This document shows positions 1-8,434 of a stretch of 64,000 nt of DNA, one piece after another. The stretch is from Paracoccus aestuariivivens (lineage in GTDB: Bacteria; Pseudomonadota; Alphaproteobacteria; Rhodobacterales; Rhodobacteraceae): the NCBI RefSeq assembly GCF_009711225.1, contig NZ_WMIE01000001.1, forward strand, positions 682,001 through 746,000. The letters are read 5' to 3'. Within the stretch, counting starts at the first letter, position 1. Every line of letters begins with the position of its first letter. The translations under genes and the position numbers were made by a program. The notes beneath the pieces were generated by a model. That model made no database searches, was not told where the DNA came from, and was given only the letters and a program-made list of their open reading frames with translations.

Positions 1-1
1 G

Positions 2-790
2 GTAAACCTGCTGCCGCCGCTTTCGCTAGGCCCCGACGCCGCAGCGAATACCGCGCTAATCCGCTTGGCCATGCGCGATGTTCTGGCGGCGCACGCCCCC
101 TCGACACCCCTTGACGCCATGCGGCAGCGGTTGCTGCTGCTGGCCCATGACGCCGACCTGGTTCTTGATCTTCATGCCGACAATCAGGCGTTGCCGCATA
201 TCTATGTCGGCACCCCGCTTTGGCCCGACGCGCAGGACATCGCCGCCGAAATCGGCGCGCGGGCCGTCTTGCTGGCCGAGGTCTCGGGGGGCAATCCGTT
301 CGACGAGGCGCTCAGCGGCCCTTGGTGGGAATTGGCGCGCCGCTATCCCGATAGCCCCGTCCCGAATGGCTGTCTGGCCACCACAATCGAGATGGGCAGC
401 AATGATGACGTCGATCCCGTCCTCGCCCGCAATCAGGCCGAGGCACTTTTCCGCATTCTGGCACGTCGCGGCTTCATCACCGGCGAGTCCCTGCCCGACC
501 TGCCGGAATTGCCCTGCGGGGCGACCCAGTTGACGGCGATGTCTCAGATCAGATCCCCCGCGACTGGGCTGATCGTCTATCATGCCGCTTTGGGCGATCA
601 CGTGATCGAAGGGCAGGCTATCGCCACGATACTCGATCCCTTGGGTGACGAAGTAACCGTCTGCGCAGAGACCTCGGGCTGCCTGTTCGCGCGTCACAGC
701 CAGCCTTACGGCTGGCCCGACAAGTTCATCGGCAAGATCGCCGGAACGGACGAAATCGAAAGCCGCAAGGGTCTGTTGCTGACCGACTGA
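2..790 (+). CDS. Succinylglutamate desuccinylase/aspartoacylase-family deacylase, 5' end cut by window
   Basis: The reading frame is open from base 2, so the gene starts left of the window; 262 C-terminal residues are visible. The Asp-Leu-His motif near bases 164-181 supplies the third zinc ligand of the M14 AstE/AspA fold, and the IEMGSND segment near bases 388-408 matches the region of the catalytic glutamate. The last ~75 residues form the beta-rich domain typical of these deacylases (SPATGLI, GDHVIEGQ). The HxxE zinc motif would lie upstream and cannot be checked. The family hydrolyses N-acyl amino acids or similar amides; the substrate here is unknown. It is convergent with the Hint gene, with 3 bp between stops. 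Confidence 0.85.
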   Translation, partial: VNLLPPLSLGPDAAANTALIRLAMRDVLAAHAPSTPLDAMRQRLLLLAHDADLVLDLHADNQALPHIYVGTPLWPDAQDIAAEIGARAVLLAEVSGGNPFDEALSGPWWELARRYPDSPVPNGCLATTIEMGSNDDVDPVLARNQAEALFRILARRGFITGESLPDLPELPCGATQLTAMSQIRSPATGLIVYHAALGDHVIEGQAIATILDPLGDEVTVCAETSGCLFARHSQPYGWPDKFIGKIAGTDEIESRKGLLLTD

Positions 791-793
791 GGC

Positions 794-1912
794 TCAGGCG
801 GACCATTTTTCGGTCTCGAACAGATCGCGGTTGTTCTTGATATGGCGCGCCACCAGTTGAGCCACTCGACGTGGTTCAACAATACGTCGGGCCACAGGCG
901 CGACGTAGCTGGGTGACGCGATCTCAGGGAACAGCAGAGCGATTTCCCGACACGCCTCTGGTCCGAGGGTCCGCAGCGCCATGGGGCCGGTCAGCAGCGT
1001 TTCAGACCACGCGCCGTTTGCCCGAACAACTTCATGCCGATCCAGAAGAATATGGAAATACTCGACACTGGTCACGACGTCCTGCGTCACACCAGGGAAA
1101 CCCAGCAGTTTCTTAGCGGAAACGAGAACTTCGTCCGTATCGAACATCTGACGTACAACGCGCGAGGAAATCAGAACGCGGTGCTGTGGCGAGACGACCA
1201 GATCCTGCTCGGGGATCGAGGGGCCGAAGGCACCTGCTTTGATCCGAATGGGCAAAAGATTGGTATGCCGTTCCAATGATCTGCCGCCAACCAGACGCGA
1301 GCCTTTCCACCGGATCGGCTGAGGACCATGATCCTTGGTCAGAACAAGATCGCCAACTTCGAGATCTTCGATCGCGCGCGGCCCATCAGGCGTGTCGATC
1401 AGCGTGCCGCGGACGAAGCAAATGACATCGACATCATCGAGGTTAAGATTGTCGCCGGGAACGATCTGCAGCGGAGTATCAGTGAATCCGTCAGGATCTG
1501 TTGTTATGTAAAAGCGGCCCGATGGCGAGTTGACAACAAAGTTATCGGTTCCCGTCTCGTAAACAGCGAAACCACCCTCGAAGAATCCCGCATTGCCGCT
1601 GATCTGTTCGTCAAGGCGGATCTGGCTTTCATTTTCGCCATCGGTCGGCCGAATGTCGTAATCCGCTACCCCATCGCCGTCGATATCGACCTGCAAAGTC
1701 ACCAACGTGTCCGGAGGAATCCCATCCGCATAATCGTCTGCATCACCCGGCAACGACATGAGAATTTGCCCGGGTGGTGCAGTAGAGCCATAAAACTCGA
1801 TAAGCTCGACGGCAGGATAGGTGGTAGAATCTATTGTTCCATCGGCACCGCCGACGCCCGGCACGTAATCGCCAAACGCTATTGCATTCGCAGGCAGGAC
1901 ATAGGTGACCAT
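794..1912 (-). CDS. Hint (Hedgehog/intein-like) domain protein
   Basis: 372 residues. The first ~165 residues form an acidic, Asp/Gly-rich region with a calcium-loop-like DIDGDGVADYD segment. The Hint domain then starts at the Cys of CFVRGTLIDTP and continues through EDLEVGDLV, SPQHRVLIS and FHILLDRHEVV to about residue 310, ending in a tail rich in Arg and Glu. Alphaproteobacterial proteins of this kind (Hint_2 type) are usually exported without a classical signal peptide; none is visible here. The ATG at 1912 is preceded by AAGGAAGA at good spacing. It stands alone, with no type I secretion genes nearby. Whether it self-cleaves is not known: the Cys nucleophile is present, but there is no clear C-terminal Asn. 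Confidence 0.85.
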   Translation of the reverse strand: MVTYVLPANAIAFGDYVPGVGGADGTIDSTTYPAVELIEFYGSTAPPGQILMSLPGDADDYADGIPPDTLVTLQVDIDGDGVADYDIRPTDGENESQIRLDEQISGNAGFFEGGFAVYETGTDNFVVNSPSGRFYITTDPDGFTDTPLQIVPGDNLNLDDVDVICFVRGTLIDTPDGPRAIEDLEVGDLVLTKDHGPQPIRWKGSRLVGGRSLERHTNLLPIRIKAGAFGPSIPEQDLVVSPQHRVLISSRVVRQMFDTDEVLVSAKKLLGFPGVTQDVVTSVEYFHILLDRHEVVRANGAWSETLLTGPMALRTLGPEACREIALLFPEIASPSYVAPVARRIVEPRRVAQLVARHIKNNRDLFETEKWSA

Positions 1913-2263
1913 CGCGATCTTCCTTAACGGTGAGCCAATCAGGCAGGAGAAGTTTCGGAATATTCACCTTTGATGATAACTCGCACCCTGCACGGAACAA
2001 TAGTCTAAAAAGCATAAGCCTAGCCGCGACACAACCGCACATGGTTATGCGAGATCGCATTATCTAAACCACTGACGATTAATATGTCCTTCCACTTGTC
2101 AGATTTATTAACTGCCATTGCCTCTTGATTATTGCAGGCAATCCTTCGGATCGCATTGATCTAAAATCTGATCGTGATCAGGAATCGAACGAATCACTTC
2201 GGCAGGAACAATCAGGGCCATCAGATGACACCAGACAACGCCCGCGTCTTGGTCGATGGCCGA
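1913..2263. other. 351-bp gene-free stretch between the Hint gene and minE
   Basis: No convincing ORF. This is the leader of the leftward Hint gene and the 3' flank of minE. It is clearly more AT-rich than its surroundings. It contains an imperfect direct repeat (GATCGCATTATCTAAA at 2053-2068 and GATCGCATTGATCTAAA at 2149-2165, differing by one inserted base). It also contains a short palindrome, CTGATC-GT-GATCAG, at 2168-2181. I see no obvious terminator for minE. Confidence 0.6.
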
Positions 2264-2536
2264 TTAGCCCGCCTTCGCCTTGAGCTTGCTGGCTCCCGGC
2301 AGTTCGATGTTGATCTCGAGGCTGGACAGCTCGTCGCCGCGTTCGATCTTGACCTCGACCTGCTCGCCGTCGATCTCCATGTGACGGCGGACCACTTCCA
2401 GGATGTCGCGCTGCAGAAGCGGCAGGAATTCGGGGCTGGCGCCGCCGGCGCGCTCATGCGCCAGCAGGATCTGCAACCGCTCCTTGGCGGTCGCGGCGGG
2501 GCTGGGCTTGCGGGGGCGAAGGGAAAAGCCGAACAT
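2264..2536 (-). CDS. minE: MinE, cell division topological specificity factor
   Basis: 90 residues, normal MinE length. The N-terminal MFGFSLRPRKPS segment is the membrane-targeting end, and the RLQILLAHER motif (residues ~20-29) is the contact helix that binds MinD and stimulates its ATPase. The C-terminal half (EFLPLLQRDILEVV...) is the dimerising topological-specificity domain. MinE drives MinCD pole-to-pole oscillation so that the Z-ring forms at mid-cell. It is the last gene of minC-minD-minE, starting 2 bp after the minD stop. Confidence 0.96.
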   Translation of the reverse strand: MFGFSLRPRKPSPAATAKERLQILLAHERAGGASPEFLPLLQRDILEVVRRHMEIDGEQVEVKIERGDELSSLEINIELPGASKLKAKAG

Positions 2537-2538
2537 GC

Positions 2539-3357
2539 TCAGGCCGTCCGTTTCAGAAGCCGCTGGAAGAAACCGCGCTTCTCGGCGCTGCCGATCCGCA
2601 TCTCGATCTGCTCGCCGACCAGACGACCCACCGCGTCCTCATAGGCCTTGCCCGCCGCCGATTTCTCGTCCAGCGTCACCGGCATGCCCACGTTCGAGGC
2701 CCGCAGCACCGTCGGGCTTTCCGGAATGATGCCCAACAGCGGAATCGCAAGGATTTCCAGCACGTCCTCGACGCTCATCATCTCGCCATTGCTGGAGCGC
2801 TGCTGATCGAAGCGCGTCAGCAGAAGCTGCGCCTTGATCGCGCTGCCATCGCCCTTTTCCGCCAGCGCGGTCTTGCTGTTCAGCAGCCCCAGCACCCGGT
2901 CGCTGTCGCGCACCGAGGACACTTCGGGATTGGTCACCACGATGGCCTCGTCGGCGTAATACATCGCCAGATGCGCGCCGCGTTCGATCCCCGCAGGGCT
3001 GTCGCAGATGATATAGTCAAATTCCTGCCGCAGCTCGTCCAGCACCGCCTTGACGCCCTCCTGCGTCAGCGCGTCCTTGTCGCGGGTCTGCGAGGTCGGC
3101 AGCACGAACAGGTTTTCCAGCCGGCGGTCCTTGATCAGCGCCTGCTTCAGCTTGGCGTCGCCCTGGATCACATTGATGAAATCGAACACGACCCGACGCT
3201 CGCAGCCCATGATCATGTCCAGATTGCGCAGGCCGACATCGAAATCGACGACGACCGTCTTGTGCCCGCGCATCGCGAGCCCGGCACTGACCGCGGCCGA
3301 GGTCGTGGTCTTGCCCACGCCGCCCTTGCCCGAGGTGACTACGATGACCTTGCTCAC
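2539..3357 (-). CDS. minD: MinD, septum site-determining ATPase
   Basis: 272 residues. The deviant Walker A motif GKGGVGKT lies at residues ~10-17, followed by VVVDFDVGLRNLD (Walker A') and YIICDSPAGIE. The C-terminal end (AEKRGFFQRLLKR) is the amphipathic membrane-targeting helix. MinD binds the membrane with ATP and recruits MinC and MinE. The frame is open further upstream, but I place the start at the GTG at 3357. It gives the canonical MSKVIVVTSGKGG N-terminus and has AAAGGAAG about 6 bp upstream. It lies between minC and minE in one operon. Confidence 0.95.
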   Translation of the reverse strand: MSKVIVVTSGKGGVGKTTTSAAVSAGLAMRGHKTVVVDFDVGLRNLDMIMGCERRVVFDFINVIQGDAKLKQALIKDRRLENLFVLPTSQTRDKDALTQEGVKAVLDELRQEFDYIICDSPAGIERGAHLAMYYADEAIVVTNPEVSSVRDSDRVLGLLNSKTALAEKGDGSAIKAQLLLTRFDQQRSSNGEMMSVEDVLEILAIPLLGIIPESPTVLRASNVGMPVTLDEKSAAGKAYEDAVGRLVGEQIEMRIGSAEKRGFFQRLLKRTA

Positions 3358-3382
3358 GAGCGCTTCCTTTCGATCCTTGGGG

Positions 3383-4162
3383 TTATTTGAGCGGGGCGAC
3401 GCATAGCTTCTCGCCCTCGAGATAGACCTGCACGAAGTCGCGCGGGATATCCGGACCCAGCGTCTCGCTGGTGCGGTAAAGTCCGGCAATCGCCAGCAGT
3501 TCGGCATCGAGCGCATGGCAGAAGATCCGCGCCGAGGTGTCGCCATTGACCCCCGCCAGCGCCCGCCCGCGCAACCGGCCATAGATATGGATATTGCCGG
3601 TGGCGATGACCTCGGCCCCCGAGCCGACCGGCCCGACGATCACCAGATCGCCGCGATCGGCAAAGACTGTCTGTCCCGAGCGCACCGGCTGGGTGATCAG
3701 CCGTGTCTGCGGCTCTTTGGCCACGGGTTCGGGCACGGGTTCCGGCGCTGCGGCCCTGCTCCGGCCTGGCCGCGCTGCGGGCTGGGCCGCGCGTTCCAGC
3801 GCGACATCGCGCCCTGCGGGCAGCACGATCAGCCCGGCCGCAACCGCCGCCTTGCCCTGATCGGCACGGGCGTTCTGCACGCCAAAGACCGACAGGCGCC
3901 GGTTCCGCAAGGCCGTGGTCAGACGCTCCATCTCGGCAGCGGAATCGAGGCCCGCAGCCTCGGCCAGATCGATCACCAGCGGGGCATTCTCGAAGAACAG
4001 CGGCGTCTGGCGCAACCGCGCATCCAACGACGCCAGAAACGCATCATCCACGCCTCCGGTCAGATGCAGCGCAACCGCCGTCAGCGACCGGCCGCGGAAC
4101 TGCAATGGCCTGACACTCGCAACCGGCTCACCCGCGGTCGCATGGGATCCCTCTGCCTGCAC
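3383..4162 (-). CDS. minC: MinC, septum site-determining inhibitor
   Basis: 259 residues with the GTG start at 4162 (AAAGGCAGG upstream); an in-frame ATG at 4312 would add 50 residues unlike the family. The N-terminal domain (PLQFRGRSLTAVAL...) binds FtsZ. A Pro/Arg/Ala-rich linker follows near residue 130. The C-terminal beta-helix (VRSGQTVFADRGDLVIVG, VIATGNIHIYGRLRGRALAG) dimerises and binds MinD. It inhibits FtsZ polymerisation away from mid-cell. It is the first gene of minCDE, and no other gene shares the transcript. The start is less certain than the product. Confidence 0.9.
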   Translation of the reverse strand: MQAEGSHATAGEPVASVRPLQFRGRSLTAVALHLTGGVDDAFLASLDARLRQTPLFFENAPLVIDLAEAAGLDSAAEMERLTTALRNRRLSVFGVQNARADQGKAAVAAGLIVLPAGRDVALERAAQPAARPGRSRAAAPEPVPEPVAKEPQTRLITQPVRSGQTVFADRGDLVIVGPVGSGAEVIATGNIHIYGRLRGRALAGVNGDTSARIFCHALDAELLAIAGLYRTSETLGPDIPRDFVQVYLEGEKLCVAPLK

Positions 4163-4347
4163 GCCAACCTGCCTTTTATCCCGCCCACGATAATCCGCAA
4201 AACGGCTTTTGATATTATTCCTAATAGCACTTAATCCCCGCGTCCATCGCGAAGACGGATTGCGCGAAAGATCGCCAAAGAACGCCGGAGAACGGTGCGG
4301 AATTCCGCGCATGATCGTTCAAATAAACACGACATCAATATGTTAAT

Positions 4348-5271
4348 TTACACTTCTCCAGAAGTTCGAAGTCTGGCGATCACCCTATCCATCGCCTGCG
4401 CGAACAGGCGGCGCTGCGTGGTGTCCGGCTCTCCCGCCCGAACCATCAGCCCGACCGCTCCCTTGGTCGAGGTGGTATCGACGGGCAGCCTTACCAGAAG
4501 CCCTTCGGAGATTTCGCGCGCCACCACCCCCGCCGAAATGAACCAGATCGCATCGCTGTCGCGGGTATGGGCGCGACCGAACCCGACCGAGACACTTTCG
4601 ATCCGATTATGTGGTAAGGGGACCCCCTGCGAGATCAGCAACCTGCGGACAATCGGCCGGATCGCAGCCGATTGCGGCGGATAGATCACCGGCCAGTCAG
4701 CAATCCTGCGCAGGTCCGGCTCAGGCAGAATGGGATGCCCCGGCCGCACGACAATCGCGACCTCCTCCATATACAGCTGGGTAAAGCTAAGGCCGCTCAT
4801 CGCTTCGGGTTCGCCCATCCGGCCGATGACGATATCCAGTTCCTTGTCATTCAGCAGCCGCGTCAGATGATGGTGCGATCCGTCGATGATATTGAGTCGC
4901 ATCCCCGGTGCAACCGAGGCGATTTCGTCCGCGACATGGGGCAGCAACCGCGCCGCGACCGATGGCAAAGCGCCGACGCGCAGCGGGGCTTCATCCTCTT
5001 GCCCGAACGCACGCAAGCCGGACATCCCCTGTTCGAGCGAGGCGAGACTGGCCAAGGTGAAGGTATGCAGCAGTTCGCCGCGTGGTGTCAGAGTCACCCC
5101 TGCCCGACCACGGATCAGCAACTCTGCCCCCACGATATCTTCCAGTTCGGAAAGCGCCCGCGAAATCGCGGGTTGGGTCAGATGCAGACTTTCGGCAGCC
5201 CTCTTCAGACTGCGGCAGCGCACGATCTCGACAAATGCCTGCAGGTGGCGAAACTTGATCCGACGGTCCAT
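4348..5271 (-). CDS. pcaQ: LysR-family regulator, PcaQ/GbpR-like
   Basis: 307 residues. The N-terminus (MDRRIKFRHLQAFVEIVRCRSLKRAAE, HLTQPAISRALSELE) is the winged HTH and matches the PcaQ subgroup of LysR regulators closely, followed by the effector-binding domain (residues ~90-307). PcaQ in rhizobia activates protocatechuate catabolism in response to beta-carboxy-cis,cis-muconate. Here no pca enzyme gene is adjacent. The divergent neighbour is a TRAP transporter, which is probably the target. A 20-bp inverted repeat lies just upstream of its own ATG, suggesting autoregulation. The subgroup assignment is from recalled similarity, so the symbol is tentative. Confidence 0.75.
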   Translation of the reverse strand: MDRRIKFRHLQAFVEIVRCRSLKRAAESLHLTQPAISRALSELEDIVGAELLIRGRAGVTLTPRGELLHTFTLASLASLEQGMSGLRAFGQEDEAPLRVGALPSVAARLLPHVADEIASVAPGMRLNIIDGSHHHLTRLLNDKELDIVIGRMGEPEAMSGLSFTQLYMEEVAIVVRPGHPILPEPDLRRIADWPVIYPPQSAAIRPIVRRLLISQGVPLPHNRIESVSVGFGRAHTRDSDAIWFISAGVVAREISEGLLVRLPVDTTSTKGAVGLMVRAGEPDTTQRRLFAQAMDRVIARLRTSGEV

Positions 5272-5278
5272 TGCTTAC

Positions 5279-5298
5279 CAGTTTTGATAACTAAACTG
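5279..5298. promoter_or_regulatory. Putative LysR (PcaQ-like) operator
   Basis: Inverted repeat CAGTTT (5279-5284) and AAACTG (5293-5298) around an 8-bp centre, containing a T-N11-A LysR motif. It sits 8 bp upstream of the regulator's ATG, in the intergenic space shared with the divergent TRAP operon (start 5541). Position and symmetry fit autoregulation plus activation of the transporter; binding is inferred. Confidence 0.55.
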
Positions 5299-5540
5299 TC
5301 GATTACCGCATTTTACATTTCATCACCCACATGTAATCCTGATTTTCGGAGGAAGATCAGTGCAGGCCAGCCATATCACTATTGATGACGGGATGTATCC
5401 CGGTTGTCGGCAGGGGACATCCGCCGCGACCACGGGGATTTTTTGCCGCGTGATCGCCATGCCTGATGCCGAACAAGGGCGCTGGTCGCCGCGCCTTCGG
5501 CCAATGCTATAAGTCGAATCGAAATAGGGGAGGAACAACA

Positions 5541-6566
5541 ATGAAAACGATCCTGATGGTCGGGATTGCCGCCTTGGCAATTGCCGGAACCGCCACCGCG
5601 CAAGAGGTCACGCTGCGCGTCCATCACTTCCTGTCGGCGGATGCACCGATGCACAAGGACGTGCTGCAACCGTGGGAAAAGATGGTCGAGGAACAGTCGG
5701 GCGGGCGTATCGACGTGCAACTGTTCCCTTCGATGCAATTGGGGGGCAAACCGCCACAGCTTTTCGATCAGGCGCGCGACGGGATCGTTGATGTCTCGTG
5801 GACGCTTCTGGGCTATACGCCGGGCCGCTTTCCGGTTTCCGAGGCGTTCGAACTGCCGTTCAACTCGGGCAGCGCCACAGAAACCACCACCGCCTTGCAG
5901 CAATTTCAGGCGAAATACATGGGCGATGAGCTGAAAGGCGTCCATCCCCTGCTGATCCACGCCCCTGCGGCCTACAAATTCCACACCAAGGGCAAGCCGA
6001 TCAAAGCCATGGCCGATCTGGCCGGACTGAAGATCCGCACCCCCTCGCGCATGATGACCGACGGCCTGGCCGCACTTGGCGCCACCCCGATCGGCATGCC
6101 GGTTCCCGAGATTGCGCAATCCCTGACCACCGGTGTGATCGACGGCGCAGTGATCCCGTGGGAAGTCTTCGGTTCGCTGCGGATCGAAAGCGTGACCAAG
6201 GACCACAGCGAGTTCGGCGTCGAAAATGGCGGGCTGTCGACCTCGGTCATGGCGCTGGTGATGAATCAGGCCAAGTATGACGCCCTGCCCGACGATTTGA
6301 AGAAGGTGATCGACGACAATTCCGGTGCTGCCTTGGCCGCTCTGGCAGGTAAGGCTTTTGATGCCGCAGAAACCGCCGAGCGCCAGAAAGCCATCGACGC
6401 CGGTGGCGTGATCAATGTCATCCCCGAGGCCGACCTTGCCCAGTGGAAGACCGCGACGCAACCGGTCGTGGATGCTTGGGTCAAGACGATGAACGATAGC
6501 GGCAAAGACGGACAGGCCATGCTGGACGATGCCCGCGCGATGCTGACTGCGGCGCAGGCCAAGTGA
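5541..6566 (+). CDS. TRAP transporter substrate-binding protein (DctP family)
   Basis: 341 residues. A Sec signal peptide (MKTILMVGIAALAIAGTATA, cut near AQE) is followed by a DctP-fold periplasmic protein. LAGLKIRTPSR contains the conserved Arg that pairs with a substrate carboxylate, followed by the IGMPVPEIAQSLTTGVIDGA segment typical of the family. The start at 5541 is chosen because GGGGAGG lies about 7 bp upstream and the signal peptide begins there; the frame is open further upstream. The substrate is probably an organic or aromatic carboxylate, judged from the PcaQ-like neighbour. First gene of a dctP-dctQ-dctM operon. Confidence 0.9.
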   Translation: MKTILMVGIAALAIAGTATAQEVTLRVHHFLSADAPMHKDVLQPWEKMVEEQSGGRIDVQLFPSMQLGGKPPQLFDQARDGIVDVSWTLLGYTPGRFPVSEAFELPFNSGSATETTTALQQFQAKYMGDELKGVHPLLIHAPAAYKFHTKGKPIKAMADLAGLKIRTPSRMMTDGLAALGATPIGMPVPEIAQSLTTGVIDGAVIPWEVFGSLRIESVTKDHSEFGVENGGLSTSVMALVMNQAKYDALPDDLKKVIDDNSGAALAALAGKAFDAAETAERQKAIDAGGVINVIPEADLAQWKTATQPVVDAWVKTMNDSGKDGQAMLDDARAMLTAAQAK

Positions 6567-6567
6567 T

Positions 6568-7104
6568 ATGACGAAGGGCGGAATTGTCGAAGCCGAGACT
6601 TTGACCGAACACGCGCAGCGCGTCGCGGTGCCCGGCTGGCTTACCGCCCTTTGCCGGTTGTTTGCCGGGATAGGCGGCCTGACCCTTCTCGTAATGATGC
6701 TGATGACCGTCACCAGCGTCATCCTGCGCGGCGTGGTCGGCAAGCCAATCCCCGGCGACTTCGAATTGGTCGAGGTTGGCAGCGCAATCGCGATCTTTTG
6801 CTTCTTGCCGTGGTGTCAGGTGAATGGCGGCAATGTGCTGGTCGATTTTTTCACCCAGCGCTCCGGACCGCGCCTGAACCACATCCTCGAGGCTTTCGGT
6901 GACCTGATCTATCTGCTGATCACTGGCTTGCTGCTATGGCGACTGACCCATGGCGCGTTAGAAATGCGCCAGTATGGCGAACAGACCATGGTTCTACGTT
7001 TGCCGATCTGGGCCAGCTTCTTCGTCATCCTGCCCGCGATGGCGCTGCTGGTCGCGACCTGTGCCGCGACCTTCTGGGGCCATATCAAGGGGGTGCTGGC
7101 ATGA
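6568..7104 (+). CDS. TRAP transporter small permease (DctQ family)
   Basis: 178 residues with four predicted membrane segments (about residues 27-50, 65-85, 105-128 and 143-168). The conserved DFELVEVGSAIAIFCFLPWCQ and GNVLVDFFTQR segments are typical of DctQ. It forms the membrane complex with DctM. Its start is 2 bp after the dctP stop, and its last 4 bp overlap the dctM ATG (ATGA), so translation is probably coupled. Confidence 0.9.
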   Translation: MTKGGIVEAETLTEHAQRVAVPGWLTALCRLFAGIGGLTLLVMMLMTVTSVILRGVVGKPIPGDFELVEVGSAIAIFCFLPWCQVNGGNVLVDFFTQRSGPRLNHILEAFGDLIYLLITGLLLWRLTHGALEMRQYGEQTMVLRLPIWASFFVILPAMALLVATCAATFWGHIKGVLA

Positions 7105-8420
7105 CCGGAATTTCTGCCGGTCTGGCCGGATTTGCCGTTTTGCTGGGCCTTATGGCCATCCGCATCCCGATTGGCGTTGCCATGCTGTCGGTGGGGATCG
7201 GAGGATATGCGCTTTACACCGGCGTCATGCCGCTGCTCGCCTTTCTCAAGACCTCGACCTATTACCAGTTCTCGACCTATTCGCTATCGGTGATCCCGCT
7301 TTTCGTCCTGATGGGTGAATTCGCGACCAAAGCCGGAATGAGCCGCGCGCTTTTCCGCACCGCCGCCGCATTCCTTGGGCATCGCAAGGGCGGATTGGCC
7401 ATGGCCTCGATCGGGGGATGCGCGGCATTCGGCGCGATTTGCGGCAGCTCGCTCGCGACCGCCGCGACCATGGGTCAGGTCGCCCTGCCCGAGATGCGGC
7501 GTTACAACTACTCGGGTGCGCTTTCGACCGGATCGCTGGCTGCGGGCGGAACCTTGGGCATCCTGATCCCGCCCTCGGTCATTCTGGTTCTATATGCCCT
7601 GATGGCCGAGCAGAGCATCGCCAAGATGTTCGTTGCCGCGATGATCCCCGGCATTCTGGCCGCGCTTGGCTATATCATGGCCGTCGCGATCTATGTCCGC
7701 CGTCACCCCGAGGATGGTCCCGCCGGTCCCCGCATCACATGGCCCGAGCGTATCGCAGCACTCCGCGAGACATGGTCGATCATCCTGATCTTCGCCCTTG
7801 TGATCGTCGGCATGTATCGCGGCTGGTTCACCCCGACCGAGGCTGCTGCCGTCGGCGCGTTTGGCGCGGGCGTTCTGGCCATTCTGCATGGCGGAATGCG
7901 GCTCGAGGGCCTGATGGCGTGCCTGCGTGGAACAGCCTCGACCTCGGCCATGATCTTTCTGATCATGCTGGGGGCGGAAATGTTCAACGCCTTTCTCGCC
8001 CAGACCCAGACTCCGATGCTGGCGGCGCAAGCGATCCAGAATATGGGCCTATCGCCCATGCTGGTATTGCTGGCAATCTTGCTTCTGTACCTTGCGCTGG
8101 GTTGCGTCATGGACTCGATGTCCATGCTGTTGCTGACCATCCCGATTTTTTACCCGATCATCGCCGGACTTGATTTCGGCATGAGCCGAGAGGACACGCT
8201 GATCTGGTTCGGCATCCTTGCCGTCGTCGTGGTCGAGGTCGGATTAATCACGCCTCCGGTCGGGATGAATGTGTTTGTGATCAACGGCATGGCGCGGGAT
8301 GTTCCGATGATCGAAAGCTTCCGCGGTATGTTACCCTTCCTGATCAGCGACATGATCCGCATCGTGTTGCTGGTTGCTTTCCCCTTCGTCACATTGGGAT
8401 TGGTCCGTCTGCTAGGGTAA
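7101..8420 (+). CDS. TRAP transporter large permease (DctM family)
   Basis: 439 residues, about 12 membrane segments; normal DctM length. Characteristic motifs include SVIPLFVLMGEFATKAGMS, GGCAAFGAICGSS and GILIPPSVILVLYALM. It is the Na+-coupled transport subunit. I use the ATG at 7101 that overlaps the dctQ stop; an earlier in-frame start would run deep into dctQ. No terminator is evident before the convergent LysR gene, whose stop is 14 bp downstream. Confidence 0.92.
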   Translation: MTGISAGLAGFAVLLGLMAIRIPIGVAMLSVGIGGYALYTGVMPLLAFLKTSTYYQFSTYSLSVIPLFVLMGEFATKAGMSRALFRTAAAFLGHRKGGLAMASIGGCAAFGAICGSSLATAATMGQVALPEMRRYNYSGALSTGSLAAGGTLGILIPPSVILVLYALMAEQSIAKMFVAAMIPGILAALGYIMAVAIYVRRHPEDGPAGPRITWPERIAALRETWSIILIFALVIVGMYRGWFTPTEAAAVGAFGAGVLAILHGGMRLEGLMACLRGTASTSAMIFLIMLGAEMFNAFLAQTQTPMLAAQAIQNMGLSPMLVLLAILLLYLALGCVMDSMSMLLLTIPIFYPIIAGLDFGMSREDTLIWFGILAVVVVEVGLITPPVGMNVFVINGMARDVPMIESFRGMLPFLISDMIRIVLLVAFPFVTLGLVRLLG

Positions 8421-8434
8421 CCGAAACGGTCCGG

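Noticed and set aside
1743-2060. Leftward 105-codon ORF overlapping the Hint gene start and leader
   Set aside because: Its residues are rich in Arg, Cys and Trp as in out-of-frame reads, it has no ribosome site, and the Hint frame is clearly real.
5379-6743. 454-codon leftward ORF opposite dctP/dctQ
   Set aside because: Antisense shadow of the TRAP genes; composition (many Arg, His, Gln, Gly) is typical of reversed GC-rich coding DNA.
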